A stretch of DNA of 37,581 nucleotides from positions 1 to 37,581 of the forward strand of contig JADLFF010000092.1 in assembly GCA_020845735.1 (NCBI GenBank), read 5' to 3'. Both the position numbers and the translations under genes were made by a program. The stretch is from Dehalococcoidia bacterium (lineage in GTDB: Bacteria > Chloroflexota > Dehalococcoidia > UBA2979). The notes beneath the pieces are model-generated. The model worked only from the letters and a program-made list of their open reading frames with translations. It did not search any database and had not been told where the DNA came from. This document shows positions 17,686 to 27,012 of this stretch, piece after piece (the first letter of the stretch is position 1; each line of letters begins with the position of its first letter).

Positions 17686-19679
17686 ATGAGCACCATCGAC
17701 GACGTCAAGGCTCGACTCGACATCGTGGAGACGGTCGGTAGCTACGTGGCCGACCTCAAGCGGGCCGGTCGCACCTACAAGGCGTGCTGTCCGTTCCACA
17801 ACGAGCGCACGCCCTCCTTCACGGTCGACCCCGAGCGTGGCACGTGGCACTGCTTCGGCGCCTGCTCGACTGGTGGCGATGTCATCGAGTTCGTGCGCCG
17901 CGCCGAGGGCCTCGACTTCCGCGAGGCGCTCCGGGTCTGCGCCGAGCGCGCGGGCGTCGAGTTGCGTCCGCCCACCGCACGTGAGCGCGAGCAGCGCGAG
18001 GCCCACGAGCGGCTCCTCCAGGCCAACGAGGCGGCGGCGATCTTCTTCCAGTCGCAGCTCCTCGGGCCGGGGGGCGCCGACGCGCTCGCCTACCTCGAGA
18101 AGCGCGGCGTCGACGCCACGACGCGGCAGACGTGGCAGCTCGGCTACGCGCCGGCAGGCTGGCGCACGCTGGTCGAGCATCTGACGGCGCGCGGCTTCAC
18201 CGAGGGCGACCTCGTAGCCGCCGGGCTCGCCGTCGAGAGCGACGACCGCTCGCGAGGGGCGTACGACCGCTTCCGCGACCGCGTCATCTTCCCGACTCGT
18301 GACGCCCGCGGGCGCATGATCGGCTTCGGCGCGCGCGCCCTCCGCCCCGAGGACGAGCCGAAGTACCTCAACACGCCCCAGACGCCACTCTTCGACAAGG
18401 GCGCCTCTCTCTACGGCATCGACCGGGCTCACGAGGAGGCGCGCCGGGCGGATCGCGCGATCGTCGTTGAGGGCTACATGGACGTCATCGCCGCCCACCA
18501 GTTCGGGCAGCGCAACGTGGTCGCCTCGATGGGTACGGCGATCACGCCCGCGCAGATGGAGCAGCTCAAGCGCTTCACCCAGAACGTCGTGCTCGCCCTC
18601 GACGCGGACGTGGCAGGCGCGGAGGCGACCCTGCGCGCCGTCGAGGTGGCCGCCCAGGCCTCGGACCGCACGAGCGCGCCGACCGTCGACTGGCGAGGGC
18701 TGGTGTCGTACCAGGACGTCCTCCAGGCGGACATCCGAGTCGTCACGCTCCCGGCGGGGGAGGACCCGGATAGCCTGGTCCGCGCGGATCCCGAGCGCTT
18801 TCGCACGCTCATCGCAGCCGCACGCCCCGTGCTCGACCACCTGTTCGATGCAGTGTCGGCGCGCTTCGACCTCACGGATGTCCGTGCCCGCTCGCGCGCC
18901 CTCGATGCGCTGGCTCCTGCCGTCGCGGGCGTGACGGACGCGGTCGTGCGCGCGCACTACGTGCAGCGCCTCGCGCGCATGCTGCAGCTCGACGAGCAGG
19001 CGGTCGTCGCGCTCCTCAGCCGCCAGCGAGGCCAGCGCCCGGCCCCCGTCGCGAATCGCAAGGAAGAGCGCCAGGCACGGAAGTCGGCAGTTACCTCGGC
19101 GCCGGCACGGGACGGCGAGGCGGGCCTCCTCCAGTTGCTCCTCCACCGCGCCGAATCTCTGGACGTGCGCGATCACATCGAGGCAGATGTCTTCGAGGAC
19201 TCGGCTCACCGTCGCCTGTTCGAGCTCTGGCGCGACGGCCAGCTCGCGAGCCCGCCCGCCGACCTCGATGAAGAGCTGCGCGAGCCGTACGTGGCGCTGA
19301 CGACCACCATCCCGGACGTCATCACGGAGCGCTTCCTCGACTCGAAGCTCGTCAGGGACATGGCCGTCTCATGGGCGCGGGGACTGAGGCGGCACCGCGT
19401 CGCCTCGAGGCTGCTTCCCGCCGCGCGCCAGCGTGCCGAGCAGGCCAGCGCGGCGCGGCGAGGCGGAGCGCCCGTCCTCGAGCGGGCCGTCCAGCAGCTC
19501 GTCGACGCGCGGGAGGAACGCGGGGACCCCGTGCCGGAATCCGAGGCCGACGCTGCCCTCGCAGCCCAGGAACTGAACGCGATCGCCGCGCGCCAGCGTG
19601 AATTGGCGCGGACCTTCAGGATCGAGATCGGGCGTCAACCGGCGGCAGTCGTCGGTGGCGACTCACAGGGGGAGACACC

Positions 19680-19683
<4 letters not shown>
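17686..19683 (+). CDS. dnaG: DNA primase DnaG
   Basis: Synthesises RNA primers at the replication fork. The 665 residues show the usual order: N-terminal zinc domain (about 1-95; C35, H38, then C56 and C60 in CFGAC), RNA-polymerase domain with TOPRIM motifs ([11 protein letters not shown] with the catalytic Glu, SMGTAIT, and [11 protein letters not shown] carrying the DxD), and a helical C-terminal region that would contact DnaB helicase. The last zinc cysteines are spaced Cx3C instead of the more usual Cx2C. ATG at 17686 follows AGGA by five bases. The stop overlaps the sigma factor start (ATGA), forming a dnaG-sigA macromolecular-synthesis pair without rpsU. Confidence 0.97.
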
Positions 19684-21197
<1,514 letters not shown>

Positions 21198-21218
21198 TCC
21201 GACCCCGAGGTCAACCGC

Positions 21219-21248
21219 ACGAGGGCCGGGCACTCGCCCGGCCTTCGT
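21219..21248 (+). terminator. Terminator hairpin after sigA
   Basis: A 13-bp stem (one G-U pair) around the loop ACTC (21232-21235), starting 21 bases after the stop. The core is GGCCGGGC-ACTC-GCCCGGCC. No long T-run follows, only TT within the stem's 3' arm. Confidence 0.75.
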
Positions 21249-21398
21249 CGTGCCTGCGCCCGGCGCACCTCCCCTCGAGGGGCTGTCGGGCACCCTCGGA
21301 TGGCGCGCGTAACGAGTCAGAACGGGCACGGGCCTAGCGACTCGGGCCGCCGAGGGCGTACGCTGGCGTCCCCCAGCAAGGACGCAGGAGCACTCCCC

Positions 21399-21740
21399 GT
21401 GACTTCGTTCTCCCCCACCATCCCGCAGCATCGGGCGCTTGTGCCCGCGAGCAGGCGCCTCCCTGCACTGAGGCGGGTCGCCCTCGCGACGAGGCCCCTC
21501 CAGCTCACGCGTGTCGCCCGAGCGGCGGGCGCCCTCGCCGTGGGGCTGGCCGCCGAGGGCGTCCTGCGGTCGCTCATCGCGCGGCACGAGCGCCAGCTCG
21601 TCACGGACGCGCCCGCCTCGTTCCCCGCGATCGGCGCGATGGCTCCCCTCGAGGCCGCGCGCGCCCTCGAAGGGATGCGCGGCGCGGGGCGCCTCATCTA
21701 CACCGAGTTCACGGTCACCGAACGGCGCTGGCGCCGCTGA
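21399..21740 (+). CDS. Small single-helix membrane protein of unknown function
   Basis: A 113-residue protein with a basic N-terminal third (SRRLPALRRVALATRPLQLTR), one hydrophobic segment (AAGALAVGLAAEGVLRSLIA) and an Ala-rich C-terminal part ending RLIYTEFTVTERRWRR. I do not recognise a family. GTG start at 21399 with a good AGGAG eight bases upstream; a start at 21300 would only add low-complexity sequence. A TACGCT (21359-21364) could be its -10. It lies between the sigA hairpin and the pseudouridine synthase, whose likely start overlaps its stop, so the two are probably co-translated. Confidence 0.55.
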   Translation: MTSFSPTIPQHRALVPASRRLPALRRVALATRPLQLTRVARAAGALAVGLAAEGVLRSLIARHERQLVTDAPASFPAIGAMAPLEAARALEGMRGAGRLIYTEFTVTERRWRR

Positions 21741-22597
21741 CCAGCACACCCATCGACGACGGCGGCGGCGAGCGCCTGCAGAAGCTCCTCGCGAGGGCCG
21801 GCCTCGGGAGTCGCCGCAGCGTGGAGGCGCTGATCGTCGATGGCCGGGTCACGGTCGATGGACGGCGCGCCCTCCTCGGCGAGCGCGCGGACCCCACCCG
21901 GCAGCGCATTGCCGTCGATGGGCGCCCGCTCGACCTCGCAACGGCCGAGGTCACTCTGCTCCTGCACAAGCCGGCGGGAGTGGTGGTCACCGCCCGCGAC
22001 GAGCGCGGCCGGCGCACGGTCTACGACGTGCTCCGCGACGCGGGCGCACCGACACCGCCCGACCTGCATTATGTCGGCCGCCTCGACTACGACAGCGAGG
22101 GGCTTCTCCTGCTGACGACCGACGGTCAGCTGGCGCACCGCCTCACCCATCCGCGCTACCACGTCGCGAGGATGTACGACGCGACGCTCGAGCGCATGCC
22201 CCTCGCGCGCGACCTCGACCGCCTCCGCCGCGGCATTGCGCTCTCCGATGGCCCCACGGCGCCGGCGGCCATCGAGGTGTCCCGCCGGGAACCCCCAGTC
22301 GTGCGCGTGACCCTCCACGAGGGCCGCAACCGCCAGGTGCGGCGCATGTTCGAGGCGGTGGGCATCCGCGTCACACGGCTGGTCCGCGTGAAGATGGCGA
22401 ATCTGTCGCTGGGCCGCCTGTGCCCGGGCGATGCCCGTGACCTCACCCGCGCCGAGCTCCGCGCGCTGAGGGCACTCGTGGGCCTGGAGGCACCGGGCGG
22501 CGGGCGCTCCTCCCGAGGCGACGCCGTATCATCGAAGCCACCGAACGCCGCCCGGGCCACACCACCAGGCCGCGGCGCTCGTCGACGGGAGGCCTGA
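21737..22597 (+). CDS. RluB/RsuA-family pseudouridine synthase
   Basis: Isomerises a uridine in rRNA (23S or 16S; subfamily not certain). An N-terminal S4 RNA-binding domain (ERLQKLLARAGLGSRRSVE) is followed by the catalytic domain with LLLHKPAGVVVT, the catalytic D117 in VGRLDYDSEGLLLLT, and EGRNRQVRRMFEAVG. The C-terminus carries a basic tail. The first ATG/GTG/TTG in frame is GTG 21821, which would delete most of the S4 helix. The best full-length start is a CTG at 21737 overlapping the preceding stop (CTGA), with no clear ribosome binding site. The start is therefore uncertain: rare CTG initiation, another near-cognate codon, or a sequence error. Confidence 0.85.
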   Translation: MTSTPIDDGGGERLQKLLARAGLGSRRSVEALIVDGRVTVDGRRALLGERADPTRQRIAVDGRPLDLATAEVTLLLHKPAGVVVTARDERGRRTVYDVLRDAGAPTPPDLHYVGRLDYDSEGLLLLTTDGQLAHRLTHPRYHVARMYDATLERMPLARDLDRLRRGIALSDGPTAPAAIEVSRREPPVVRVTLHEGRNRQVRRMFEAVGIRVTRLVRVKMANLSLGRLCPGDARDLTRAELRALRALVGLEAPGGGRSSRGDAVSSKPPNAARATPPGRGARRREA

Positions 22598-22598
22598 C

Positions 22599-23366
22599 AT
22601 CGAGACCGCAGCCGACAGCAGCGCCGAGGACGCCGCGGCACGCAACGTCGCCCGCTGCATCGCCATCGATGGCGCCACGGCATCGGGGAAGAGCGTCGTG
22701 GGGCGCGCCCTCGCGGAGCGGCTCCGCTACGGGTTCTTCGACACCGGCCTGATGTACCGCGCCTGCACGCTCGCCGTGCTCCACGCCGGGCTGAACCCGC
22801 ACGATGAGGCCGCGGTGATCGCCCTCGTGCGCGCGCTGGACCTCGAGGTCACGTGGCCTCAGCCCACGGTGGCGCGCATCGAGGTGGCCGGCATGGACGT
22901 CTCGGACTTGCTGCGCACGCCCGAGATCGAATCGAACGTCTCGCTCATCTCGCGGATCCCCGAGGTGCGGGACGAGCTGGTGCGCCGGCAACGGGCGTTC
23001 GCCGCCCGCGAACCCCTCGTCATGGTGGGCCGCGACATCGGCACGCGCGTCCTCACCGAGGCGCGCACGAAGATCTTTCTCGAGGCGTCGCCCGAGATCC
23101 GCGCTCGGCGCAGGCTCGGCGAGGAGCTCGACCAGGGCCGCGACACCAACTTCGAGCGCGTGCTCACCGAGACGCGGCGCCGCGACGAGCTGGACGCGAC
23201 GGGTCATCGGGCCATCCGCCGCGAGCAGGCGGCCCCCGACGCCGTGGTCATCGACACGGACGTCTACGGCATCGAGGAGGTGGTCACCCGCTGCCTCGAC
23301 GCGCACTTCGCGCGTAACCCGGACGAGGCGACGCCGAACGCCGCAGGCCGCGCCGCGGGCGACTGA
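22599..23366 (+). CDS. cmk: Cytidylate kinase
   Basis: Phosphorylates CMP/dCMP to the diphosphate using ATP. Visible family parts are the P-loop GATASGKS (residues 25-32 from the chosen start), FDTGLMYRA, VSDLLRTPEIESNVSLIS (CMP-binding insert), MVGRDIGTRVL, RRRDELDATGHR and VIDTDVYG. Downstream of the previous gene there is no ATG, GTG or TTG before GTG 22698, which would start after the P-loop Lys-Ser and kill the enzyme. An ATC at 22599 sits six bases after a strong GGGAGG (22587-22592), immediately after the upstream TGA, and yields a 255-residue protein. I therefore place the start at this rare AUC, with moderate confidence. PlsC follows three bases after the stop. Confidence 0.9.
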   Translation: METAADSSAEDAAARNVARCIAIDGATASGKSVVGRALAERLRYGFFDTGLMYRACTLAVLHAGLNPHDEAAVIALVRALDLEVTWPQPTVARIEVAGMDVSDLLRTPEIESNVSLISRIPEVRDELVRRQRAFAAREPLVMVGRDIGTRVLTEARTKIFLEASPEIRARRRLGEELDQGRDTNFERVLTETRRRDELDATGHRAIRREQAAPDAVVIDTDVYGIEEVVTRCLDAHFARNPDEATPNAAGRAAGD

Positions 23367-23369
23367 GGC

Positions 23370-24095
23370 ATGCCGCAGCTGACTCCGTGGCTCGTCACGC
23401 TGTGCTCGACGGTGGTGAACGCCCTGATCCGGCTCGTCCTCTTCACGTTCGGACGCGTCGAGGTCCACGGCCGTGACCGGATCCCCCAGGGGCCCGCGAT
23501 CATGGTCGCCAACCACCTCCATCTCGTCGACCCGCCCCTCGTCATGGCGGTCTGCGGGCGCCCCGTCCATCCGATGGCCAAGCGCGAGCTCTTCGAGACG
23601 CCGCTGGTGGGCTGGATCTTCTGGGGCATGCGGGCCTTCCCGGTCCGTCGCTACTCGGCGGACATGGGCGCCCTCCGGGCCGCGCGGGCCATCCTCCGGC
23701 GCGGCGAGCCGGTGCTCATCTTCCCGGAGGGCACCCGCTCGAAGTCGGCTTCGATTCAGCCGGTGCTCCCGGGCGCCGCGGCGGTCGCGGTGCTCTCCGG
23801 CGCTGTCCTCGTCCCGGTCGCCATCACGGGCACCGAGGCGATCCGGGTCCCCGGGGTCTTCCTCGCGTGGCTCAAGGGGGCTCGCCCGCGCATCTCCGTC
23901 GAGTTCGGGGAGCCGTTCTCGCTCCCTGCAGAGCTCAAGCAGGCGTCCCGCGCCACCGAGGCCAGCGACTACATCATGCGGCGCGTCGCGGCGCTCCTCC
24001 CCGAGTCCTACCGGGGAGCCTACGGCGAGGGCTCCAAGGGCAACGTGGTCTTCCGCCGCTCGGAGGTCCGCCCGACCGCGCCCCGTCGCGGCTGA
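23370..24095 (+). CDS. plsC: 1-acyl-sn-glycerol-3-phosphate acyltransferase (PlsC family)
   Basis: Transfers an acyl chain to lysophosphatidic acid at the membrane surface to make phosphatidic acid. The 241 residues contain the family blocks: HX4D in NHLHLVD (H49, D54), the substrate-binding FPEGTRS (118-124) and VPVAITGTEAI. A hydrophobic N-terminal helix (TLCSTVVNALIRLVLFTFG) probably anchors it. ATG at 23370 with TGAGG just upstream, three bases after cmk; the cmk-plsC pairing is common in bacteria. Exact acyl acceptor is not provable from sequence. Confidence 0.93.
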   Translation: MPQLTPWLVTLCSTVVNALIRLVLFTFGRVEVHGRDRIPQGPAIMVANHLHLVDPPLVMAVCGRPVHPMAKRELFETPLVGWIFWGMRAFPVRRYSADMGALRAARAILRRGEPVLIFPEGTRSKSASIQPVLPGAAAVAVLSGAVLVPVAITGTEAIRVPGVFLAWLKGARPRISVEFGEPFSLPAELKQASRATEASDYIMRRVAALLPESYRGAYGEGSKGNVVFRRSEVRPTAPRRG

Positions 24096-24131
24096 GGGCG
24101 GCCCGCACTCAGGGCCAGTCGGACGGCACCA

Positions 24132-24160
24132 CTGGCACGACCCGCCCTCGGCGTTACGAT
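24132..24160 (+). promoter_or_regulatory. Predicted sigma-70 promoter of glmS
   Basis: CTGGCA (24132-24137), 17-base spacer, TACGAT (24155-24160): four of six matches in each hexamer with ideal spacing. Transcription would begin near 24167, leaving a leader of about 23 bases before the ATG at 24190, too short for a glmS ribozyme. Confidence 0.5.
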
Positions 24161-24189
24161 GGAGTGCGGCGGGTGAGAGCGAGCCTCGC

Positions 24190-26034
24190 ATGTGCGGAAT
24201 CATCGGCTACACCGGGCGCCGGCCCGCCGGACCAATCGTCATCGAGGGGCTGCGACGCCTCGAGTACCGCGGCTACGACTCCGCGGGCATCGCCCTCTTC
24301 GACTCGGATCACGAGCTCTATGTCGCCAAGGCGACCGGCAAGCTCGACAACCTCGATGCGCGCGTCGAGGGGCAGCTCCCGCCCGCGGTCGCCGGCATCG
24401 GCCACACGCGCTGGGCCACGCACGGCGCGCCCACCGACGGCAACGCCCACCCGCACCTCGATCCCACGGGCCGCGTGGCCGTGGTGCACAACGGCATCGT
24501 CGAGAACTTCGAGGCCCTCCGCCGCCGCTTCGAGGCGCAGGGCGACCGCTTCATTTCGGACACGGACACCGAGGTCATTGCACACCTCCTCGCGGAACGG
24601 CTCGCGCTCGGCGACGACCTCGCTGAGGCGATGCGCGTCACGATCCCGCTCCTCGAGGGGGCGCAGGCGATCGTCGCCGTGAGTGTCGATGACCCCGGCC
24701 GCCTGGTCGCCGCGCGCGTGGGCAATGCGGGTGGCATCGTCGTTGGCTACGGCGACGGCGAGCACTTCGTCGCCTCGGACCTCGCGGCCCTGCTGCCCCA
24801 CACCCGCCGCGTCGTGTTCCTCGACCCCGGCCAGATCGCCGATGTGCGCCTCGATGGTGTGAGCTACCTCGACGCCGCCGGCCACGCCCTCGAGAAGCCC
24901 ATCGAGCTGCAGCCGTTCGACCCGGTCGCGGCGGTGAAGGGCCGTTACAAGCACTTCATGCTCAAGGAGATCCACGAGCAGCCAGACGTGGCCCTCGATG
25001 GGGTGCGCGGTCGCTACTCGACGGACCCCGCGCGCATCGAGCTCCCCGAGCTCGCGATCGACCGTACCCGCCTCGAGCGGATCCAGCGTGTGGTCCTCGT
25101 GGGCATGGGCACCTCGATGCACTCCGCGACCGTCGGCCGGCACTACATCGAGCGGTTCGCGCGCATTCCCGCCGAGGTGGATAACGCCGCCGAGTTCCGC
25201 TACCGCGAACCGGTCCTCGATGACCGCACGCTCGTCATCTCGGTCGCCCAGTCCGGTGAGACCGTGGACACGCTCTGGGCGATGGAGGAGGCCCGCCGCG
25301 CGGGCTGCCTCCAGGTGGCGATCTGCAACACGCCGGGCTCGCAGGCTACTCGCGTGGCCGACGCCACGGTCTTCATGCGCGCGGGTCCCGAGATCGCGGT
25401 CGCGAGCACGAAGACGATGGTCGGCTCGATGGTCGCGCTGCACGCGCTCGCGCTCCACCTCGGCCACCTCCGCGGCACGCTCACGCCGGACCAGCTCTCC
25501 GAGCAGGTCACGGGCGCCCTCCACATCCCGTCTGCCATCGGCGACGCGCTGCTCCTCGAGGAGGCGATCGAGGAGCTGGCGGGTCGCTACGCCGAGTACG
25601 AGGACTTCCTCTTCCTCGGGCGCGGCCTTGCGTACCCGATGGCCCTCGAGGGCGCGCTCAAGCTCAAAGAGGTCTCGTACATCCACGCCGAGGGCTATGC
25701 GGCGGGCGAGATGAAGCACGGCCCGATCGCCCTCATCGACGAGCACATGCCGGTGGTCGCGGTCGCGCTCGACGACGACCTGCACGACAAGATGCGCTCC
25801 AACATCGAGCAGGTGAAGGCCCGCCGCGGTCGCGTCATCGCGCTGGTCACCGAGGGCGACACGTCCCTCGATGGGGTCGCGGATGACGTGCTGGCGCTCC
25901 CGCGCGTGCTGCCCGCCCTCCAGCCGCTGGTGGCGGTGATCCCGATGCAGTTGCTCTCGTACTACATCGCGGTCCGCCGCGGCGCCGACGTGGATCAGCC
26001 GCGCAACCTCGCCAAGACCGTCACCGTCGAGTAG
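24190..26034 (+). CDS. glmS: Glutamine-fructose-6-phosphate aminotransferase (isomerizing)
   Basis: Makes glucosamine-6-phosphate from fructose-6-phosphate and glutamine, the first step to UDP-GlcNAc for the cell wall. The 614 residues match the family. It begins MCGIIGYTG, so Met removal exposes the catalytic Cys1. The glutaminase domain covers about 1-230 (EYRGYDSAGIAL, HTRWATHG, HNGIVENF). Two SIS sugar-binding domains follow, with SVAQSGETVDT and ASTKTMVGSM in the first and EGYAAGEMKHGPIALI in the second. It ends with VDQPRNLAKTVTVE, the canonical C-terminus. Its ATG has only a weak GAG-containing upstream sequence. Confidence 0.97.
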   Translation: MCGIIGYTGRRPAGPIVIEGLRRLEYRGYDSAGIALFDSDHELYVAKATGKLDNLDARVEGQLPPAVAGIGHTRWATHGAPTDGNAHPHLDPTGRVAVVHNGIVENFEALRRRFEAQGDRFISDTDTEVIAHLLAERLALGDDLAEAMRVTIPLLEGAQAIVAVSVDDPGRLVAARVGNAGGIVVGYGDGEHFVASDLAALLPHTRRVVFLDPGQIADVRLDGVSYLDAAGHALEKPIELQPFDPVAAVKGRYKHFMLKEIHEQPDVALDGVRGRYSTDPARIELPELAIDRTRLERIQRVVLVGMGTSMHSATVGRHYIERFARIPAEVDNAAEFRYREPVLDDRTLVISVAQSGETVDTLWAMEEARRAGCLQVAICNTPGSQATRVADATVFMRAGPEIAVASTKTMVGSMVALHALALHLGHLRGTLTPDQLSEQVTGALHIPSAIGDALLLEEAIEELAGRYAEYEDFLFLGRGLAYPMALEGALKLKEVSYIHAEGYAAGEMKHGPIALIDEHMPVVAVALDDDLHDKMRSNIEQVKARRGRVIALVTEGDTSLDGVADDVLALPRVLPALQPLVAVIPMQLLSYYIAVRRGADVDQPRNLAKTVTVE

Positions 26035-26129
26035 CGCCCGCGCGGAGCGCCCGAGGGCGACTCGGAGTTCGGCGGTGCGGTGGTGAGCCGCCGTATCACG
26101 TCACCTCGCCACAGGCCGGGCCGAGGAGC

Positions 26130-26135
26130 TATAAC
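26130..26135 (+). promoter_or_regulatory. Putative -10 of the zinc-ribbon/RDD gene (leaderless)
   Basis: TATAAC (five of six to consensus), ending exactly six bases before the ATG at 26142, so the expected start nucleotide is the A of the ATG. No convincing -35 is seen. A GAGG lies just upstream of the -10 but would not be in the message. Confidence 0.45.
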
Positions 26136-26141
26136 CTCGGC

Positions 26142-26645
26142 ATGCCGTACTGTGCGAACTGCGGTCATGAGGTCGCCGAGGGCGTTGCGTTCTGTCCTCA
26201 GTGCGGCGCCGCGCTCCAGGCGAACGCCACCCCATCGAGGCAGTACGCGGGCTTCTGGCGTCGTGTCGGCGGCCACCTCATCGATGGGCTGATCATCAGC
26301 ATCGTCGCGGGTGTCCTCAGCGCCACCATGGGCGGAGGCATGCTCGCGGGCAGCGGCGAGGTCGGCGGTCTCGAGCAGACATCGAACGGCATCTCGGCGC
26401 TCCTGACGTTCGGGTACTTCTGGTTCTTCGTCGCCCGAGGCCAGACGCTCGGGCAGGCAGCGCTCGGCATCCGCCTCGTGGATGCGGAGGGCAACGCGCC
26501 CGGGAACCAGAAGGCGCTCATCCGCACGCTCATGGCGTTCGTCAGTGCCCTCGCGCTCGGCCTCGGCTACCTCTGGGCCGCCTTCCACCGCGAGAAGCGC
26601 ACCTGGCACGACCTCGTGGCCGGCACCTGGGCGGTCCGCGTCTAG
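26142..26645 (+). CDS. Zinc-ribbon + RDD membrane protein
   Basis: A 167-residue protein: an N-terminal zinc ribbon with two CxxC knuckles (YCANCGHE and FCPQCGAA, residues 4-24), then an RDD domain with GFWRRVGGHLIDGLIISIV (the Arg and Asp that name the family), a second helix at ALLTFGYFWFFVARG, the LGQAALGIRLVDAEG block, and a third near TLMAFVSALALGLGYLW. It ends HREKRTWHDLVAGTWAVRV, the typical RDD tail. RDD proteins are polytopic and some are linked to ion transport; this combination is common but of undefined function. Expressed as its own unit, probably leaderless. Confidence 0.85.
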   Translation: MPYCANCGHEVAEGVAFCPQCGAALQANATPSRQYAGFWRRVGGHLIDGLIISIVAGVLSATMGGGMLAGSGEVGGLEQTSNGISALLTFGYFWFFVARGQTLGQAALGIRLVDAEGNAPGNQKALIRTLMAFVSALALGLGYLWAAFHREKRTWHDLVAGTWAVRV

Positions 26646-26668
26646 CCACGGTTCGAGGCGCCCTCGGT

Positions 26669-26700
26669 CCCGGGCAAGCACCGCCGCCGCCCTTGCCGGG
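26669..26700 (+). terminator. Possible hairpin terminator after the RDD gene
   Basis: CCCGGGCAAG (26669-26678) pairs with CTTGCCGGG (26692-26700) with one bulged G and a GC-rich 13-base loop, starting 24 bases after the stop. There is no T-tract, so termination is uncertain. Confidence 0.4.
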
Positions 26701-26975
26701 CTCCACCTCGAAGGACCGATGGCACGCCGGGGGACCTGACGAGGTGTCGCTGGACGCCTGGCTCGGGGCGGCGGACGCTGATCGAGGCGGGGCTATTCAA
26801 CTGGCACAGGATCGCCGCTTTCGACCGGCTCACGTGCTACGGCTTGCTCAGGAAGCGTGTGGAACGCTCGAAGGCCAGTCGCCATCGGCGGGCGGTCGCA
26901 GCACAGGATGCGCCCACCGCACGGGAGCAGCCCGCTCGCAGGGAGGCCTCATGTCTCGAACCACGCCAGGCGCTG

Positions 26976-26995
26976 GCCCTCGGCAGGCCGAGGGC
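26976..26995. promoter_or_regulatory. Palindromic operator or leader hairpin before the GH13 gene
   Basis: Perfect 9-bp arms GCCCTCGGC and GCCGAGGGC separated by AG, ending 17 bases before the GTG at 27013. The near-continuous symmetry suits a dimeric repressor, and sugar genes are often under LacI-type control. As RNA it would sit close to the ribosome binding region. Confidence 0.4.
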
Positions 26996-27012
26996 GCCGG
27001 CGGTGCCCGATC

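Larger units (their letters stand above)
26646..27012. other. Intergenic region before the GH13 gene
   Basis: These 367 bases contain no recognisable gene. A bulged inverted repeat (left arm 26669-26678, right arm 26692-26700) lies shortly after the RDD stop and may end that transcript, though no T-run follows. The 3' part holds a 20-bp palindrome (26976-26995) just before the glucosidase start. In-frame extension of the GH13 gene to 26857 is possible but encodes an unlikely Arg/Pro-rich segment. Confidence 0.45.

Noticed and set aside
24096-24189. glmS ribozyme/riboswitch
   Set aside because: The gap is only 94 bases and the predicted leader about 23 bases; no ribozyme-like core is present.
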